Shown: positions 44,056 through 53,253 of the stretch, piece after piece
Layout of the letters: each line of letters opens with the position of its first letter
How positions within the stretch are numbered: position 1 is the first letter of the stretch
Origin: an uncultured Eggerthellaceae bacterium
Lineage (GTDB): Bacteria; Actinomycetota; Coriobacteriia; Coriobacteriales; Eggerthellaceae
Direction: 5' to 3'
Assembly (NCBI GenBank): GCA_910588945.1
Contig: CAJUSF010000018.1
Coordinates: 43,623 to 107,622, forward strand
DNA: 64,000 nucleotides
Notes under the pieces: model-generated
The model's database searches: none
What the model was told of the DNA's origin: nothing
Seen by the model: only the letters and a program-made list of their open reading frames with translations
Translations under genes and position numbers: made by a program

Positions 44056-45120
44056 ATGACAGAGAAAGTGCTCATGAAGGGCAATGAGGCTATGGCTGAG
44101 GCCGCTATGCGCGCCGGATGCCGTTTCTTCTTCGGATACCCGATCACACCTCAGACCGAGCTTGCCGCCTACATGGCGCGCCAGATGCCCAAACGCGACG
44201 GCGTGTACCTTCAGGCGGAAAGCGAAGTGGCGGCTATCAACATGGTCTACGGTGCTGCCGCTGCGGGTGCGCGTGCGATGACATCATCGTCAAGCCCGGG
44301 AATCTCGCTCAAAACGGAAGGCATCTCCTATATGGCAGGTGCCGATCTTCCAGGCGTCATCATCAACGTTCAGCGCGGAGGCCCCGGACTGGGTTCCATC
44401 CAGCCCTCGCAAAGCGACTATTTCCAAGCCACGCGCGCTATGGGGCATGGCGATTTCTACATGCCGGTCTATGCGCCGTCCACCGTGCAGGAGATGGCCG
44501 ATCTGGTCTATGAAGCCTTTGATGTGGCTGATAAATACAGAACGCCTGTCGTTATCCTTGCCGATGGAATGCTCGGACAGATGATGGAGCCGGTGATCCT
44601 GCCTGAGGCAATCGACCCGGCTGATCTTCCTGAGAAGGATTGGGCCACAAACGGGCATGCCGGCAAGCGCAAGCACAACGTTGTGAATTCGCTTTTCTTG
44701 GATGCGCAGGCCAATGAGGACAAGAATATCGAGCGCTTCAAGACATATGAGATGATCAAACGCGACGAACAGCGCGTGGAGACATACCGCACAGAAGATG
44801 CTGACATCTGTATCGTTGCCTTCGGAGCGTGCGCAAGGATCGCTCGCAGCGCTGTGAACGAGGCGCGCGAGCAGGGCATCAAAGCCGGGCTTATCCGTCC
44901 GATAACGCTTTGGCCGTATCCGTATCGTGCGATCGAGCAGTGTCCTGCCAAGGCTTTTCTCACTGTAGAGATGAATATGGGCCAGATGATCGAGGATGTG
45001 CGCCTTGCTGTAGGCAATAGCGTCCCGGTCGAATTCTTCGGCCGCACGGGTGGCGTCATTCCGACACCTGATGAGGTGCTCGCTCAGCTCCGTGCGCTCA
45101 ACGAGAAAGTGGGTGAGTGA
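44056..45120 (+). CDS. korA: 2-oxoacid:ferredoxin oxidoreductase, alpha subunit
   Basis: 354 residues. The pyrimidine-binding TPP-enzyme domain shows GNEAMAEAAMRAGCRFFFGY, PITPQTELAAYMA and SSPGISLKTEGISYMAGADL; the C-terminal transketolase-like domain follows (about 245-354). It forms the catalytic unit with KorB, oxidising a 2-oxoacid to acyl-CoA. The substrate (2-oxoglutarate, branched-chain or aromatic oxoacids) cannot be read from the sequence. Confidence 0.92.
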   Translation: MTEKVLMKGNEAMAEAAMRAGCRFFFGYPITPQTELAAYMARQMPKRDGVYLQAESEVAAINMVYGAAAAGARAMTSSSSPGISLKTEGISYMAGADLPGVIINVQRGGPGLGSIQPSQSDYFQATRAMGHGDFYMPVYAPSTVQEMADLVYEAFDVADKYRTPVVILADGMLGQMMEPVILPEAIDPADLPEKDWATNGHAGKRKHNVVNSLFLDAQANEDKNIERFKTYEMIKRDEQRVETYRTEDADICIVAFGACARIARSAVNEAREQGIKAGLIRPITLWPYPYRAIEQCPAKAFLTVEMNMGQMIEDVRLAVGNSVPVEFFGRTGGVIPTPDEVLAQLRALNEKVGE

Positions 45121-45121
45121 C

Positions 45122-45991
45122 ATGACCGATACTTTGGTTGCAGATAAAGCTTTTGAGACCGATGGCATGCAGGTCGTCTTCGAGCGCCCTGATGCGCTGC
45201 TTCCCGTAGTTACGAATTATTGCCCCGGATGTTCGCATGGTGTAGTGCAGCGCCTTGTGGCCGAAACGATAGACGAGCTAGGTGTGGAGGGGACCACTGT
45301 CGGCGTTGCTCCTGTGGGCTGCTCTGTTATGTCCTATGACTTTTTCGGATGCGACATGATCGAGGCATCGCACGGGCGCGCACCTGCTGTGGCTACCGCT
45401 GTGAAAAGAGTTCTTCCCGACGGCGTCGTTTTCGCCTATCAAGGCGACGGCGATCTGGCTTCGATCGGAATGGCCGAGACGATACATGCGGCTACCCGTG
45501 GTGAGAATATCACCGTCATCTTTATAAACAATGCCATCTACGGCATGACAGGCGGTCAGATGGCTCCCACATCGCTTCCTACTCAGGTCACGCAGACATC
45601 GCCATATGGACGCGAGCCTCAAACGGCAGGTTATCCCATCAGGGTGTGCGAGCTTCTCTCTACGCTCGATGGCGTGGCTTATCTCGAGCGCGTCACAGTT
45701 GACTCTCCGAAAAACATCCGCAAGGCGAAAAAAGCCATCAAGCGTGCGTTCGAAAACCAGATCAATGGCGTTGGATATTCTCTTGTCGAGGTAGTCGCTT
45801 CTTGTCCGACCAACTGGGGAATGGATGCTTCTGAGGCCTATGATTGGCTGCGTGAGAACATGCTGCCCTATTACCCGCTGGGTGTATATAAGGATGTTGT
45901 GGCCGAAGGCTTTGAGAACGCGGCCGAGGCGGCTTTTGCGCGCGCTAAGGAGTGCCCTATGGTCAACTCGCAGATGAAAGGGGGCGAGTAG
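45122..45991 (+). CDS. korB: 2-oxoacid:ferredoxin oxidoreductase, beta subunit (TPP)
   Basis: 289 residues from ATG 45122, two bases after the korA stop. CPGCSHG (about 34) with later cysteines forms the proximal cluster region, and the TPP motif is YQGDGDLASIGMAETIHAA ... NNAIYGMTGGQMAPTS. The frame is open from 45050 but the upstream part overlaps korA and does not resemble the family. Confidence 0.93.
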   Translation: MTDTLVADKAFETDGMQVVFERPDALLPVVTNYCPGCSHGVVQRLVAETIDELGVEGTTVGVAPVGCSVMSYDFFGCDMIEASHGRAPAVATAVKRVLPDGVVFAYQGDGDLASIGMAETIHAATRGENITVIFINNAIYGMTGGQMAPTSLPTQVTQTSPYGREPQTAGYPIRVCELLSTLDGVAYLERVTVDSPKNIRKAKKAIKRAFENQINGVGYSLVEVVASCPTNWGMDASEAYDWLRENMLPYYPLGVYKDVVAEGFENAAEAAFARAKECPMVNSQMKGGE

Positions 45992-45995
45992 TCCC

Positions 45996-46529
45996 ATGTC
46001 GGATACAAGGATGATACTTGCCGGATTCGGCGGACAAGGTGTTCTTTTTGCTGGGAAGGTGATCGCCTATGCCGGACTGATCGAGAACAAGCAATTGTCT
46101 TGGCTGCCATCTTACGGTCCGGAGATGCGTGGCGGTACAGCTAACTGCTCGGTCACGCTTTCCGATGAGCCCATTGGAAGCCCTCTTGTGACTACCCCTG
46201 ACGTGCTCGTCGTTATGAATCAGCCATCCTATGATCGCTTCATCAACGATGTCGCCCCGGGTGGTGTTGTCATCGTTGATAGCGGTCTTGTTCAGGATCT
46301 GGCCGATCGTGAAGACGTGACGACTTACGCTATTCCTGCGACCTCTCTTTCTGAAGATGCTGATCTTTCGGGTCTTGCCAACATCGTTCTTGTCGGAAAG
46401 CTTTGGGATGCCATTGGGTTTTGTGATCGCGAAACGCTTGATGCTGCGATCGACAAGAGCGTGCCTGCGCGAAAAGCCGCGCTTGTTGAGAAGAACAAGT
46501 CGGCTATCGAGCTTGGCATAGCATCTTAA
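45996..46529 (+). CDS. korC: 2-oxoacid:ferredoxin oxidoreductase, gamma subunit
   Basis: 177 residues. ILAGFGGQGVLFAGKVIAYA at the N-terminus, PSYGPEMRGGTANC and the following PDVLVVMNQPSYDRF are the standard gamma-domain motifs that help bind CoA and stabilise the complex. Four bases after korB, with a GGGGG-rich ribosome-binding site. It completes the korDABC operon. Confidence 0.93.
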   Translation: MSDTRMILAGFGGQGVLFAGKVIAYAGLIENKQLSWLPSYGPEMRGGTANCSVTLSDEPIGSPLVTTPDVLVVMNQPSYDRFINDVAPGGVVIVDSGLVQDLADREDVTTYAIPATSLSEDADLSGLANIVLVGKLWDAIGFCDRETLDAAIDKSVPARKAALVEKNKSAIELGIAS

Positions 46530-46545
46530 GCGAGGGGCATTCACG

Positions 46546-47139
46546 TTGGATGCATCCAGAGAAAACGCACACGGAATGGAGAATCGTCGGATGGAAGAGC
46601 TGAAAGAACTCGGCGAGAGGATAAAAGGGCTTCGCGAGGCTTGCGATGTCTCGCTGGAGGATATGGCAGCAGATCTCGGAGTGTCGAGTGAGACTCTGAA
46701 GGACTGGGAGGATAACGGCGCTGATATCCCGATCTCGGTTGTCTACCATATGTCTCATCGCTTTGGCGTGGACATGACAGAGATCCTCACTGGCACATCG
46801 GCCAAGCTCGATACCTATCATGTCGTGCGCCGCGGCGAGGGCAAAGTGGTCGATCGTCATCCGGCTTATCATTTCGAGGATATGGCTTGGCGTTATCGTA
46901 ATAAGATGATGCAGCCTTTGATGGTCATACTTGACCCGACCGATGAACCCGCAGAGCTGATCACCCACAAAGGTCAAGAGTTCAACTTCGTCATCGAAGG
47001 CTCCGTTACCGTTACTGTCGGCGATCGCGAACTTGTGCTCAACGAATGGGACAGCATCTATTTCAACCCCGAGCTTCCTCATGCACAGAAATGCAACGGG
47101 GATAAGCCCGCGAAGTTCATTACGATAATCACCGAGTGA
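46546..47139 (+). CDS. XRE-type regulator with C-terminal cupin domain (copy 2)
   Basis: 197 residues from TTG 46546 (GAGGGG upstream); ATGs at 46576 and 46591 are alternatives. HTH domain about 18-75 (LGERIKGLREACDVSLEDMA, DLGVSSETLKDWE), cupin about 115-195 (HKGQEFNFVIEGSVTV, LNEWDSIYFNPELPH). It has the same design as the protein at 41211. Begins 16 bases after korC and precedes acyl-CoA ligase 2, so it probably controls korDABC and/or the ligases in response to a substrate or CoA ester. Confidence 0.87.
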   Translation: MDASRENAHGMENRRMEELKELGERIKGLREACDVSLEDMAADLGVSSETLKDWEDNGADIPISVVYHMSHRFGVDMTEILTGTSAKLDTYHVVRRGEGKVVDRHPAYHFEDMAWRYRNKMMQPLMVILDPTDEPAELITHKGQEFNFVIEGSVTVTVGDRELVLNEWDSIYFNPELPHAQKCNGDKPAKFITIITE

Positions 47140-47238
47140 TGCCGTTGCCCTTCGTTGTTAGCTCTTGAGACGCGAGTCGATGGAGCTTGCGGCGCTAGCA
47201 TAAACGCAAGATATTGGAAACGCAGGATAAGGTATAAG

Positions 47239-48915
47239 ATGTCAGATCACGTTTTGAAGCAATATTGCCCACGCATCGATTTCGATAGCTATGAGGATTT
47301 CATGGAGAACTTCACGATCGAGGTTCCTCCCGCGTTCAACTTCGGCTTCGATGTGGTGGATGAATGGGCTGCCTATGACAGCAATAAGCGTGCGCTTGTG
47401 TGGTGCAACGATGCGGGTGAGGAAAAGATTTTCACCTTCAAGGATATCTCGCTTTTGTCGAATAAAGCTGCCAACGCCTTTGCCAAGATGGGGATATCCA
47501 AAGGCGATATCGTGATGTGCATCTTGCGCCGACGCTGGGAGTATTGGGTGGTTGCGACCGCTCTTTGCAAGCTCGGCGCTACGATCATCCCGGCTTCGCT
47601 TCAACTTACGAAAAAAGATGTCGTCTATCGTGCGAACAGCGCGGGCGTGAAGGCTATCGTATGCGTCGATGATGATTATGTTTGTACGCAGGTCGAAGAG
47701 GCGCTTCCAGAATCACCTACCGTCAAGGATGTCATCGTTGTTGCAGGATCGCGTGAGGGCTGGAAGAGGTTTGATGACATCATCGAAGGCGAATCGGATG
47801 AATTCGCACGTCCTTCAGGCGATGCGGGTGTCACCAGCCAAGACATCATGCTCATCTATTTCACGAGCGGCACAACAGGAAACCCGAAGGCGGTCGAGCA
47901 TAATTTCGCACACCCTCTCGGGCATATCATCACAGCGAAGTACTGGCAGCAGGTCCAAGAGGATAAGCTGCATATGAGTGTTACTGATTCTGGTTGGGCG
48001 AAGTTTGGATGGGGTAAGATCTATGGACAATGGATCGCGGGTGCCACCATTTTTGCTTACGATATGGAGAAATTTGTCCCGACGAAGTTGCTTCAGAAAA
48101 TGCAGGACTACAAGCTCACTACATTTTGCGCGCCGCCTACGATGTATCGATTCATGCTCCAAGAAGATGTGGCTTCCTATGATCTGTCGAGTATCGAGAA
48201 CTTTGCCACAGCAGGTGAGCCTTTGAACGCCGAGGTTACGCTTCAGTGGGAAAAGATTACCGGAAAGAAGATCCGTGAAGGCTTCGGTCAGTCGGAAGGC
48301 CCTGTTCTGCTGGCTACATTCCCTTGGATAGAGCCTCGTCCGGGCTCTATGGGAAAGCCTTCTCCGCTTTTGAACATAAGCTTGCTTGATGATGAGGGTA
48401 ATGCCGTTGAGGAAGGCGAGGAAGGCGCAATCTGCGTAACACGCCTTCGCGAGGCTTATCCACCAGGACTGTTTGTTGGCTATTTCGGCGATGAGGATCT
48501 CACGAAAGAGGCGGTTGGCGGAGATTACTATAACCTTCACGATATGGCATGGCGCGATTCGGATGGGTATTGTTTTTTCGTTGGTAGAAACGATGATGTC
48601 ATAAAGTGCTCGGGCTATCGCATCGGACCCTTTGAGGTGGAAAGCGCACTTATTGAGCATCCAGCCGTGGTCGAGTGTGCGGTTACAGCTGCGCCCGACC
48701 CGATCAGGGGTAAGGTTGTGAAGGCCTCGGTGATCCTAGCTGCAGGATATGAGCCATCTGATGAGCTCGTCAAAGAATTACAGGATCATGTCAAGCACAC
48801 TACTGCACCGTATAAGTACCCTCGTATAGTAGAATTTGTGGAGGACTTGCCAAAGACGATCGGCGGCAAGATCAAGCGCAAGCAGATCAGAAATTCTGAC
48901 GGTATAGAGGACTAG
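47239..48915 (+). CDS. AMP-forming acyl-CoA synthetase (copy 2)
   Basis: 558 residues from ATG 47239, with AGGATAAGG upstream; the frame is open from 47155. Motifs match copy 1: YFTSGTTGNPKAVEH, GFGQSEG, GRNDDVIKCSGYRIGPFEVE, PKTIGGKIKR with the A10 Lys. The A5 motif lacks the usual Thr-Glu pair (SEG rather than TET), and the A7 segment is NLHDMAWRD instead of HTGD. Its acyl specificity therefore likely differs from copy 1. It is the last gene of the korDABC neighbourhood. Confidence 0.9.
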   Translation: MSDHVLKQYCPRIDFDSYEDFMENFTIEVPPAFNFGFDVVDEWAAYDSNKRALVWCNDAGEEKIFTFKDISLLSNKAANAFAKMGISKGDIVMCILRRRWEYWVVATALCKLGATIIPASLQLTKKDVVYRANSAGVKAIVCVDDDYVCTQVEEALPESPTVKDVIVVAGSREGWKRFDDIIEGESDEFARPSGDAGVTSQDIMLIYFTSGTTGNPKAVEHNFAHPLGHIITAKYWQQVQEDKLHMSVTDSGWAKFGWGKIYGQWIAGATIFAYDMEKFVPTKLLQKMQDYKLTTFCAPPTMYRFMLQEDVASYDLSSIENFATAGEPLNAEVTLQWEKITGKKIREGFGQSEGPVLLATFPWIEPRPGSMGKPSPLLNISLLDDEGNAVEEGEEGAICVTRLREAYPPGLFVGYFGDEDLTKEAVGGDYYNLHDMAWRDSDGYCFFVGRNDDVIKCSGYRIGPFEVESALIEHPAVVECAVTAAPDPIRGKVVKASVILAAGYEPSDELVKELQDHVKHTTAPYKYPRIVEFVEDLPKTIGGKIKRKQIRNSDGIED

Positions 48916-48956
48916 CGCGGATCATAGGAGTCGATCACGACCGAAAAGGATGGCTT

Positions 48957-49787
48957 ATGCTGCCTTATTTCAAGAAGTACACCATCGCGGTCTGTGTCAT
49001 AGCCGTAGCATTACCCGTGGTCGTATCCACGATCTGGCCGCTTTTCACCGGGCAGATGATGGCATCTTCGCTCGCTGGGCTTCTTTTGATGTTTGCCCTG
49101 TTCTTCGTTGGGATGATGATCGGCTTTTCCATATTCAACAGGAAGGCCGAATCTGCCACGGCGCGATTGCTGGCGCTGTACAACGATGAGTGCTACCCGC
49201 AGGCGTTGATCGATGAAGGCCAATCGCTCGCCGATGCTATAACCTTTCCCTGCAATGAGAGCGGCGCGTGGTTTATGAGCTATTATGCGCAGGCGTTGCT
49301 TGAAAGTGGCGATGTCGAGCGTGCAAGCAGGATCGCGAAGGGGATAAGGCAGAGCATCATCGTCTCTAAGAAGGATGCTACGAAATGCATGATCCTTGTG
49401 AATCTGATCCCGTTGGAGGAAAAGCTTTCCAGCAACGATGATGTCATGTCGCTCATTGATGAAGGGCTTGGGTATTGCAAGGATTCTGTTTTGCCTAATA
49501 TGGCTGTTCGCAGGCAGTATCTGGAGAATCAAAAGAAGGTCATCGAAAGCAGGCTTGCAGATGATCCGGCCACACGTGCTGAGATCGATAAGTCTGTAGT
49601 GGATGCTACAGACAATCCTATGAGGGTCCGCGTGGAGTTCGCCTATGATGCCGCAATCGCGTATTTTTGCGCGCACGATACTGAGCAAGAGCGCACATCT
49701 CTTGAGTTCGTCGCTAAACATGGCAATCACCTTGCTTTGGTTTCTCAGGCGAAAAAGCGGCTCGATGAGATGCGTATGAGCAACTGA
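48957..49787 (+). CDS. hypothetical membrane protein with helical-repeat C-terminus
   Basis: 276 residues from ATG 48957 (AAAAGG seven bases upstream). Two hydrophobic helices (about 8-28 and 36-58) are followed by a cytosolic, mostly helical part with TPR-like spacing of Ala/Leu/Tyr (for example YAQALLESGDVERASRIAKG near residues 105-125). I do not recognise a family. It is placed after acyl-CoA ligase 2 with a 41-base gap and could be co-transcribed with it. Confidence 0.75.
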   Translation: MLPYFKKYTIAVCVIAVALPVVVSTIWPLFTGQMMASSLAGLLLMFALFFVGMMIGFSIFNRKAESATARLLALYNDECYPQALIDEGQSLADAITFPCNESGAWFMSYYAQALLESGDVERASRIAKGIRQSIIVSKKDATKCMILVNLIPLEEKLSSNDDVMSLIDEGLGYCKDSVLPNMAVRRQYLENQKKVIESRLADDPATRAEIDKSVVDATDNPMRVRVEFAYDAAIAYFCAHDTEQERTSLEFVAKHGNHLALVSQAKKRLDEMRMSN

Positions 49788-49823
49788 TGCGTGTGGCTTG
49801 TATCTGCTTTCATGTTGATCGTA

Positions 49824-49845
49824 TATCGGGCGATTTATCCCGATA
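49824..49845. repeat. inverted repeat in the gap before the amino-acid transporter
   Basis: TATCGGG (49824-49830) and CCCGATA (49839-49845) with an 8-base centre. It lacks a T-tract, so it may be either a weak transcript end for the upstream gene or an operator. Confidence 0.4.
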
Positions 49846-49926
49846 GCGCTAATCGAAAAGACCGGGCGCACAGCCATCTCTTGCGTGCCATAAATAGACG
49901 ACATCATGCCTGTAGCGAGATGACCA

Positions 49927-49955
49927 TTCACATATGACGTACTCTAGGCGATAAT
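49927..49955 (+). promoter_or_regulatory. promoter of the amino-acid transporter operon
   Basis: TTCACA (49927-49932) and GATAAT (49950-49955) with exactly 17 bases between, about 45 bases before ATG 50002. Confidence 0.75.
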
Positions 49956-50001
49956 AAGGAATCATCTCTTAAGGGAGGGTTACCTAGAAAAGGAGTTTTG
50001 T

Positions 50002-50826
50002 ATGAAAATGAAAAAGTTGGGAGTTATTGCCGCAGGCGCACTTATGGCAATGAGCTTGGGTGTGTTCGGTTGCTCATCACCGGCAAGCTCCTCATCGGCG
50101 AGCTCGAGCGCTGCTGCCGAGACCGAGGAGATGGTCCTCCTCAACGATGGTGAGCTTACGATCGTCAGCTCACCGGATTATCCGCCGTTTGAGAATCTTG
50201 TCGGCGATGAGACCGTCGGCTTCGAGGTCGATCTGTTCCAAGCTGTTGCCGATAAGATGGGTCTTACCCTCAACATCGTGCCGCTTCAGTTCGATGCCAT
50301 TATCCCGGCTATCGCTGCAGGTGGACAGGGCGATGTTGGTGTGTCTGGCTTCTCTGTTGATCCTGAGCGCGCAAAGGAGATCGACTTCACAGCTACATAT
50401 TATGTAGACGATCAGGCTGTGGCCGTTATGGATGATTCTCCGATCACTGAAGAGAACGCTGTTGAGGCGCTGAACAATCCTGATGTCATCATCGCTGTTC
50501 AGACAGGCACCACCGGCGAGACCTTCGCTCAGGAGAACTTCCCGAACGCAACCATCCAAGGATATGGCAACAGCACCGATTGCTTTGCTGCCATGCAGTC
50601 CGGTCAGGCCAGCGCAGTCTGCACCAACCTTGCTGTTGTGGCCGACATGACCGCCGAGGCTTACGCGGATGCTCGCATCGTCTACAGGGTTGCAACAGGC
50701 GAGGAGTATGCTGCAGTCGTGTCTCAGGACAACCCCGCTCTTCTCGAGGCTGTCAACAACGCTCTTGCAGAGCTTGAGGCCGACGGAACCATCGACGAGC
50801 TCAAGGCTAAGTGGTTCAACATCTAA
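50002..50826 (+). CDS. polar amino-acid ABC transporter substrate-binding lipoprotein
   Basis: 274 residues. Signal peptide with lipobox GVFGC (Cys24), a Ser-rich linker, then a family-3 binding fold: LTIVSSPDYPPFENL, VGFEVDLFQAVADKMG, FDAIIPAIAAGGQGDVGVSG and the C-terminal LEADGTIDELKAKWF. It captures an amino acid outside the cell for the permease and ATPase encoded next. AAAAGGAG precedes ATG 50002. A terminator follows, so it is probably made in excess. Confidence 0.93.
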   Translation: MKMKKLGVIAAGALMAMSLGVFGCSSPASSSSASSSAAAETEEMVLLNDGELTIVSSPDYPPFENLVGDETVGFEVDLFQAVADKMGLTLNIVPLQFDAIIPAIAAGGQGDVGVSGFSVDPERAKEIDFTATYYVDDQAVAVMDDSPITEENAVEALNNPDVIIAVQTGTTGETFAQENFPNATIQGYGNSTDCFAAMQSGQASAVCTNLAVVADMTAEAYADARIVYRVATGEEYAAVVSQDNPALLEAVNNALAELEADGTIDELKAKWFNI

Positions 50827-50843
50827 GCTGTCAAGCTTCGATC

Positions 50844-50891
50844 GACTGACCCTATCCCTGAAATAGCGGGGAAGGGTCGGTCGGTCTTTTA
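50844..50891 (+). terminator. intercistronic Rho-independent terminator
   Basis: GACTGACCC (50844-50852) pairs with GGGTCGGTC (50874-50882) with one T-G pair, extended by CCC/GGG inside, then GGTCTTTTA. It lies between binding protein and permease genes, the same arrangement as in the Dpp-like operon at 13.1 kb. Confidence 0.8.
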
Positions 50892-50908
50892 TCGAGGGGA
50901 AATAATAG

Positions 50909-52357
50909 ATGCGATTAAGAGATGTATGCAAAGTGAACGGATCGTATACGATAAATAGCGACCATGGATGCACCTGGCTTGAGCGACGCAGATCGAGCAT
51001 GCTATCCATGATGGCTATTCTAGTCCTTGCGATCTCAGCGCTTATGCTCGCGTTAAGCCCGATATCGGCCTATGCACTTGATACCGCGAAGTGTTCTGCA
51101 CGACCCAACGGCTCGACCGGATCTGAGGTCTACGGCGGAAGCGAGACGCGTCTCACTTGGGAAGGGCAGGCTGCGGCAGATGAAGCCATTACAGGCATCT
51201 CGATAACTTTTCCTGCAGGCACGACATTTGGCACAGACGATGCGAAGCTCACTGCGCTTTCCGGCAAGGATCTGATGGATCGCGCCAATATCGGTGCCAG
51301 TTTCTCAAGCGATGGGGAGACCCTGATCGCCACGTTTGATGAGCCTGTGGTCGCAGGAAGTTATATCCGACTTGAGGTCTATGAGGTCATATTCCCTACA
51401 ACGGGCGGTCAGATGGAGCTTCATGGCACATATACGCTTGCTGACGACACGTCTATTCCTGTTGAAGATATAACTCCGATCGAGGTCGAAGGGGTTTCTG
51501 TTACTTCGCAGATCACAAGCTCGCTCGAGGAGCAGGATTGGGTGAAGAGCTGGAACTCGAATAAATTTCTTCGTCTCTTCTTCAATCCTGTCATCATCAT
51601 CGAGAGTTTCCCGATCGTGTTCCAAGGTTTTCTAATGGCGGTCGGCATCGTTGCTGTGGCATTTCCGGTTGCCATCCCGCTCGGACTTTGCCTGTCGCTG
51701 ATGAGGATGGCGCGCCTTCGCATTCTGCGCGGTCTGGCATCCATATATGTGAACGTCGTCAGAGGAACACCGCTTTTCCTTCAGATATACATCGCATTTT
51801 TCGGCCTGCCGCTCGCAGGCATCCAGATCCCGTCATTCCCGCTTGGCGTGGTTGTGCTTTCAATGAACTCAGCCGCTTATCTGTGCGAGATATTCCGCGC
51901 AGGCATCCAGTCCATCCCAAAAGGACAGACCGAAGCGTCTCGCTCGCTTGGCATGAACGGTTTTCAGACGATGGTGTTCGTCATCATCCCGCAGACGATA
52001 AAACGCGTCATTCCGACCATGACAAGCGAATTTATCCTGCTATACAAAGACACCTCGATGCTTGCGGCTGTAGGCGTTATGGAGGTAGTCATGTATGCGA
52101 AGACGATCGTGGCCTCAACAGGCTCGATCACTCCATATATCGTGGCGGCTTGCTTCTACCTTGTCATCACGCTTCCGCTTGCCAAGCTCGTGGGCATGCT
52201 TGAGGCGCGTCTTGACTCGGGACGCAGTTCGCGTTCGAAGAAGAAGGGCAAGATCGACAGTAGCGCTTCGAGTGATGAAAATGAGATCGATGTGGTCGGA
52301 GTGTATGCGGCAAGTGCGGGTATTCCGGTTCGCAAGGCCCCCGCGCAGGACTCGTAG
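50909..52357 (+). CDS. amino-acid ABC permease with extra N-terminal extracytoplasmic domain
   Basis: 482 residues, about twice the usual HisM/GlnP length. A membrane/signal segment (about 32-56) is followed by a 170-residue soluble domain (about 57-225) that looks beta-rich (ITGISITFPAGTTFGTDDAK, EVIFPTTGG). The permease then shows MVGIVAVAFPVAIPLGL-like helices, NVVRGTPLFLQIYIAFFGLP, and the EAA-type loop EIFRAGIQSIPKGQTEASRSLGM. The tail (from about 440) is charged. The domain could bind or dock the ligand or its lipoprotein; I do not recognise its family. GAGGGGA lies before ATG 50909. Confidence 0.88.
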   Translation: MRLRDVCKVNGSYTINSDHGCTWLERRRSSMLSMMAILVLAISALMLALSPISAYALDTAKCSARPNGSTGSEVYGGSETRLTWEGQAAADEAITGISITFPAGTTFGTDDAKLTALSGKDLMDRANIGASFSSDGETLIATFDEPVVAGSYIRLEVYEVIFPTTGGQMELHGTYTLADDTSIPVEDITPIEVEGVSVTSQITSSLEEQDWVKSWNSNKFLRLFFNPVIIIESFPIVFQGFLMAVGIVAVAFPVAIPLGLCLSLMRMARLRILRGLASIYVNVVRGTPLFLQIYIAFFGLPLAGIQIPSFPLGVVVLSMNSAAYLCEIFRAGIQSIPKGQTEASRSLGMNGFQTMVFVIIPQTIKRVIPTMTSEFILLYKDTSMLAAVGVMEVVMYAKTIVASTGSITPYIVAACFYLVITLPLAKLVGMLEARLDSGRSSRSKKKGKIDSSASSDENEIDVVGVYAASAGIPVRKAPAQDS

Positions 52358-52458
52358 TTTGGCGGTATAAGGCGATATCAGGTATTCGATTCTACCGTGT
52401 TGATGCGCGAATTTAGCGCAGATGTGGTTCGGGTATGACATCATAGAGAGCAGGGATC

Positions 52459-53253
52459 ATGGCTGAAGTGGAAGTTCTCGAAAAGATCGAAATTGAGGTA
52501 GATGCTGTGAAGAAGGCGAAAGGTGAGCCTGTTATTCGCATTGAGAATCTGCGTAAAGCATTCGGCGACAATGTTGTATTGCGCGATGTGAACCTTGAGG
52601 TTGATCGCGGAGAAGTGGTCGTTGTGCTCGGACCTTCCGGTTCGGGGAAATCCACCATGCTGCGTTGTATAAATCTGCTCGAAGAGCCCACATCGGGAAA
52701 GATCTTCTTTGAAGATACCGAAATCACCGCACCTGATGCCGATATCAACGCGATTCGCGCAAAGGTGGGGATGGTGTTTCAGAGCTTCAATCTATTTCCG
52801 CATCTGAACGCAAAGGGCAATGTTATGCTCGCGCAGCGCAAGGTGCTCAAGCGCTCGAAGGAGGAAGCTGAGCGTATCGCGGTCGAGGAGCTAGAGAAGG
52901 TCGGTCTTGGAGAGAGGCTTGACTATAAGCCATCCGAGCTCTCCGGTGGTCAACAGCAACGTGTGGCGATCGCTCGCGCGCTTGCGATGAATCCGCATGT
53001 GATGCTTTTCGATGAGGCCACAAGTGCGCTTGACCCTGAACTCGTGCGTGATGTTCTAGGGGTTATGAAGGAGCTTGCGCAAGAGGGGATGACCATGATC
53101 GTGGTAACGCATGAGATGGGCTTCGCACGCGATGTGGCTGATCGCGTAATCTTTATGGATGGCGGTCTTATTGTAGAAGAGGGCACTCCTGAGCAGGTGT
53201 TTGACAACCCGCAGCACGATCGCACGAAGGACTTCCTCGGACACATTTCGTAG
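52459..53253 (+). CDS. polar amino-acid ABC transporter ATPase (GlnQ-like)
   Basis: 264 residues with a 25-residue N-terminal extension. Walker A GPSGSGKST, Q-loop VFQSFNLFPH, signature ELSGGQQQRVAIARALA, Walker B VMLFDEATSALD and H-loop VVTHEMGFA are canonical for the polar amino-acid family. It energises the permease encoded 100 bases upstream. The last Ser codon and the TAG stop lie inside the first copy of the REP-like element. Confidence 0.95.
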   Translation: MAEVEVLEKIEIEVDAVKKAKGEPVIRIENLRKAFGDNVVLRDVNLEVDRGEVVVVLGPSGSGKSTMLRCINLLEEPTSGKIFFEDTEITAPDADINAIRAKVGMVFQSFNLFPHLNAKGNVMLAQRKVLKRSKEEAERIAVEELEKVGLGERLDYKPSELSGGQQQRVAIARALAMNPHVMLFDEATSALDPELVRDVLGVMKELAQEGMTMIVVTHEMGFARDVADRVIFMDGGLIVEEGTPEQVFDNPQHDRTKDFLGHIS

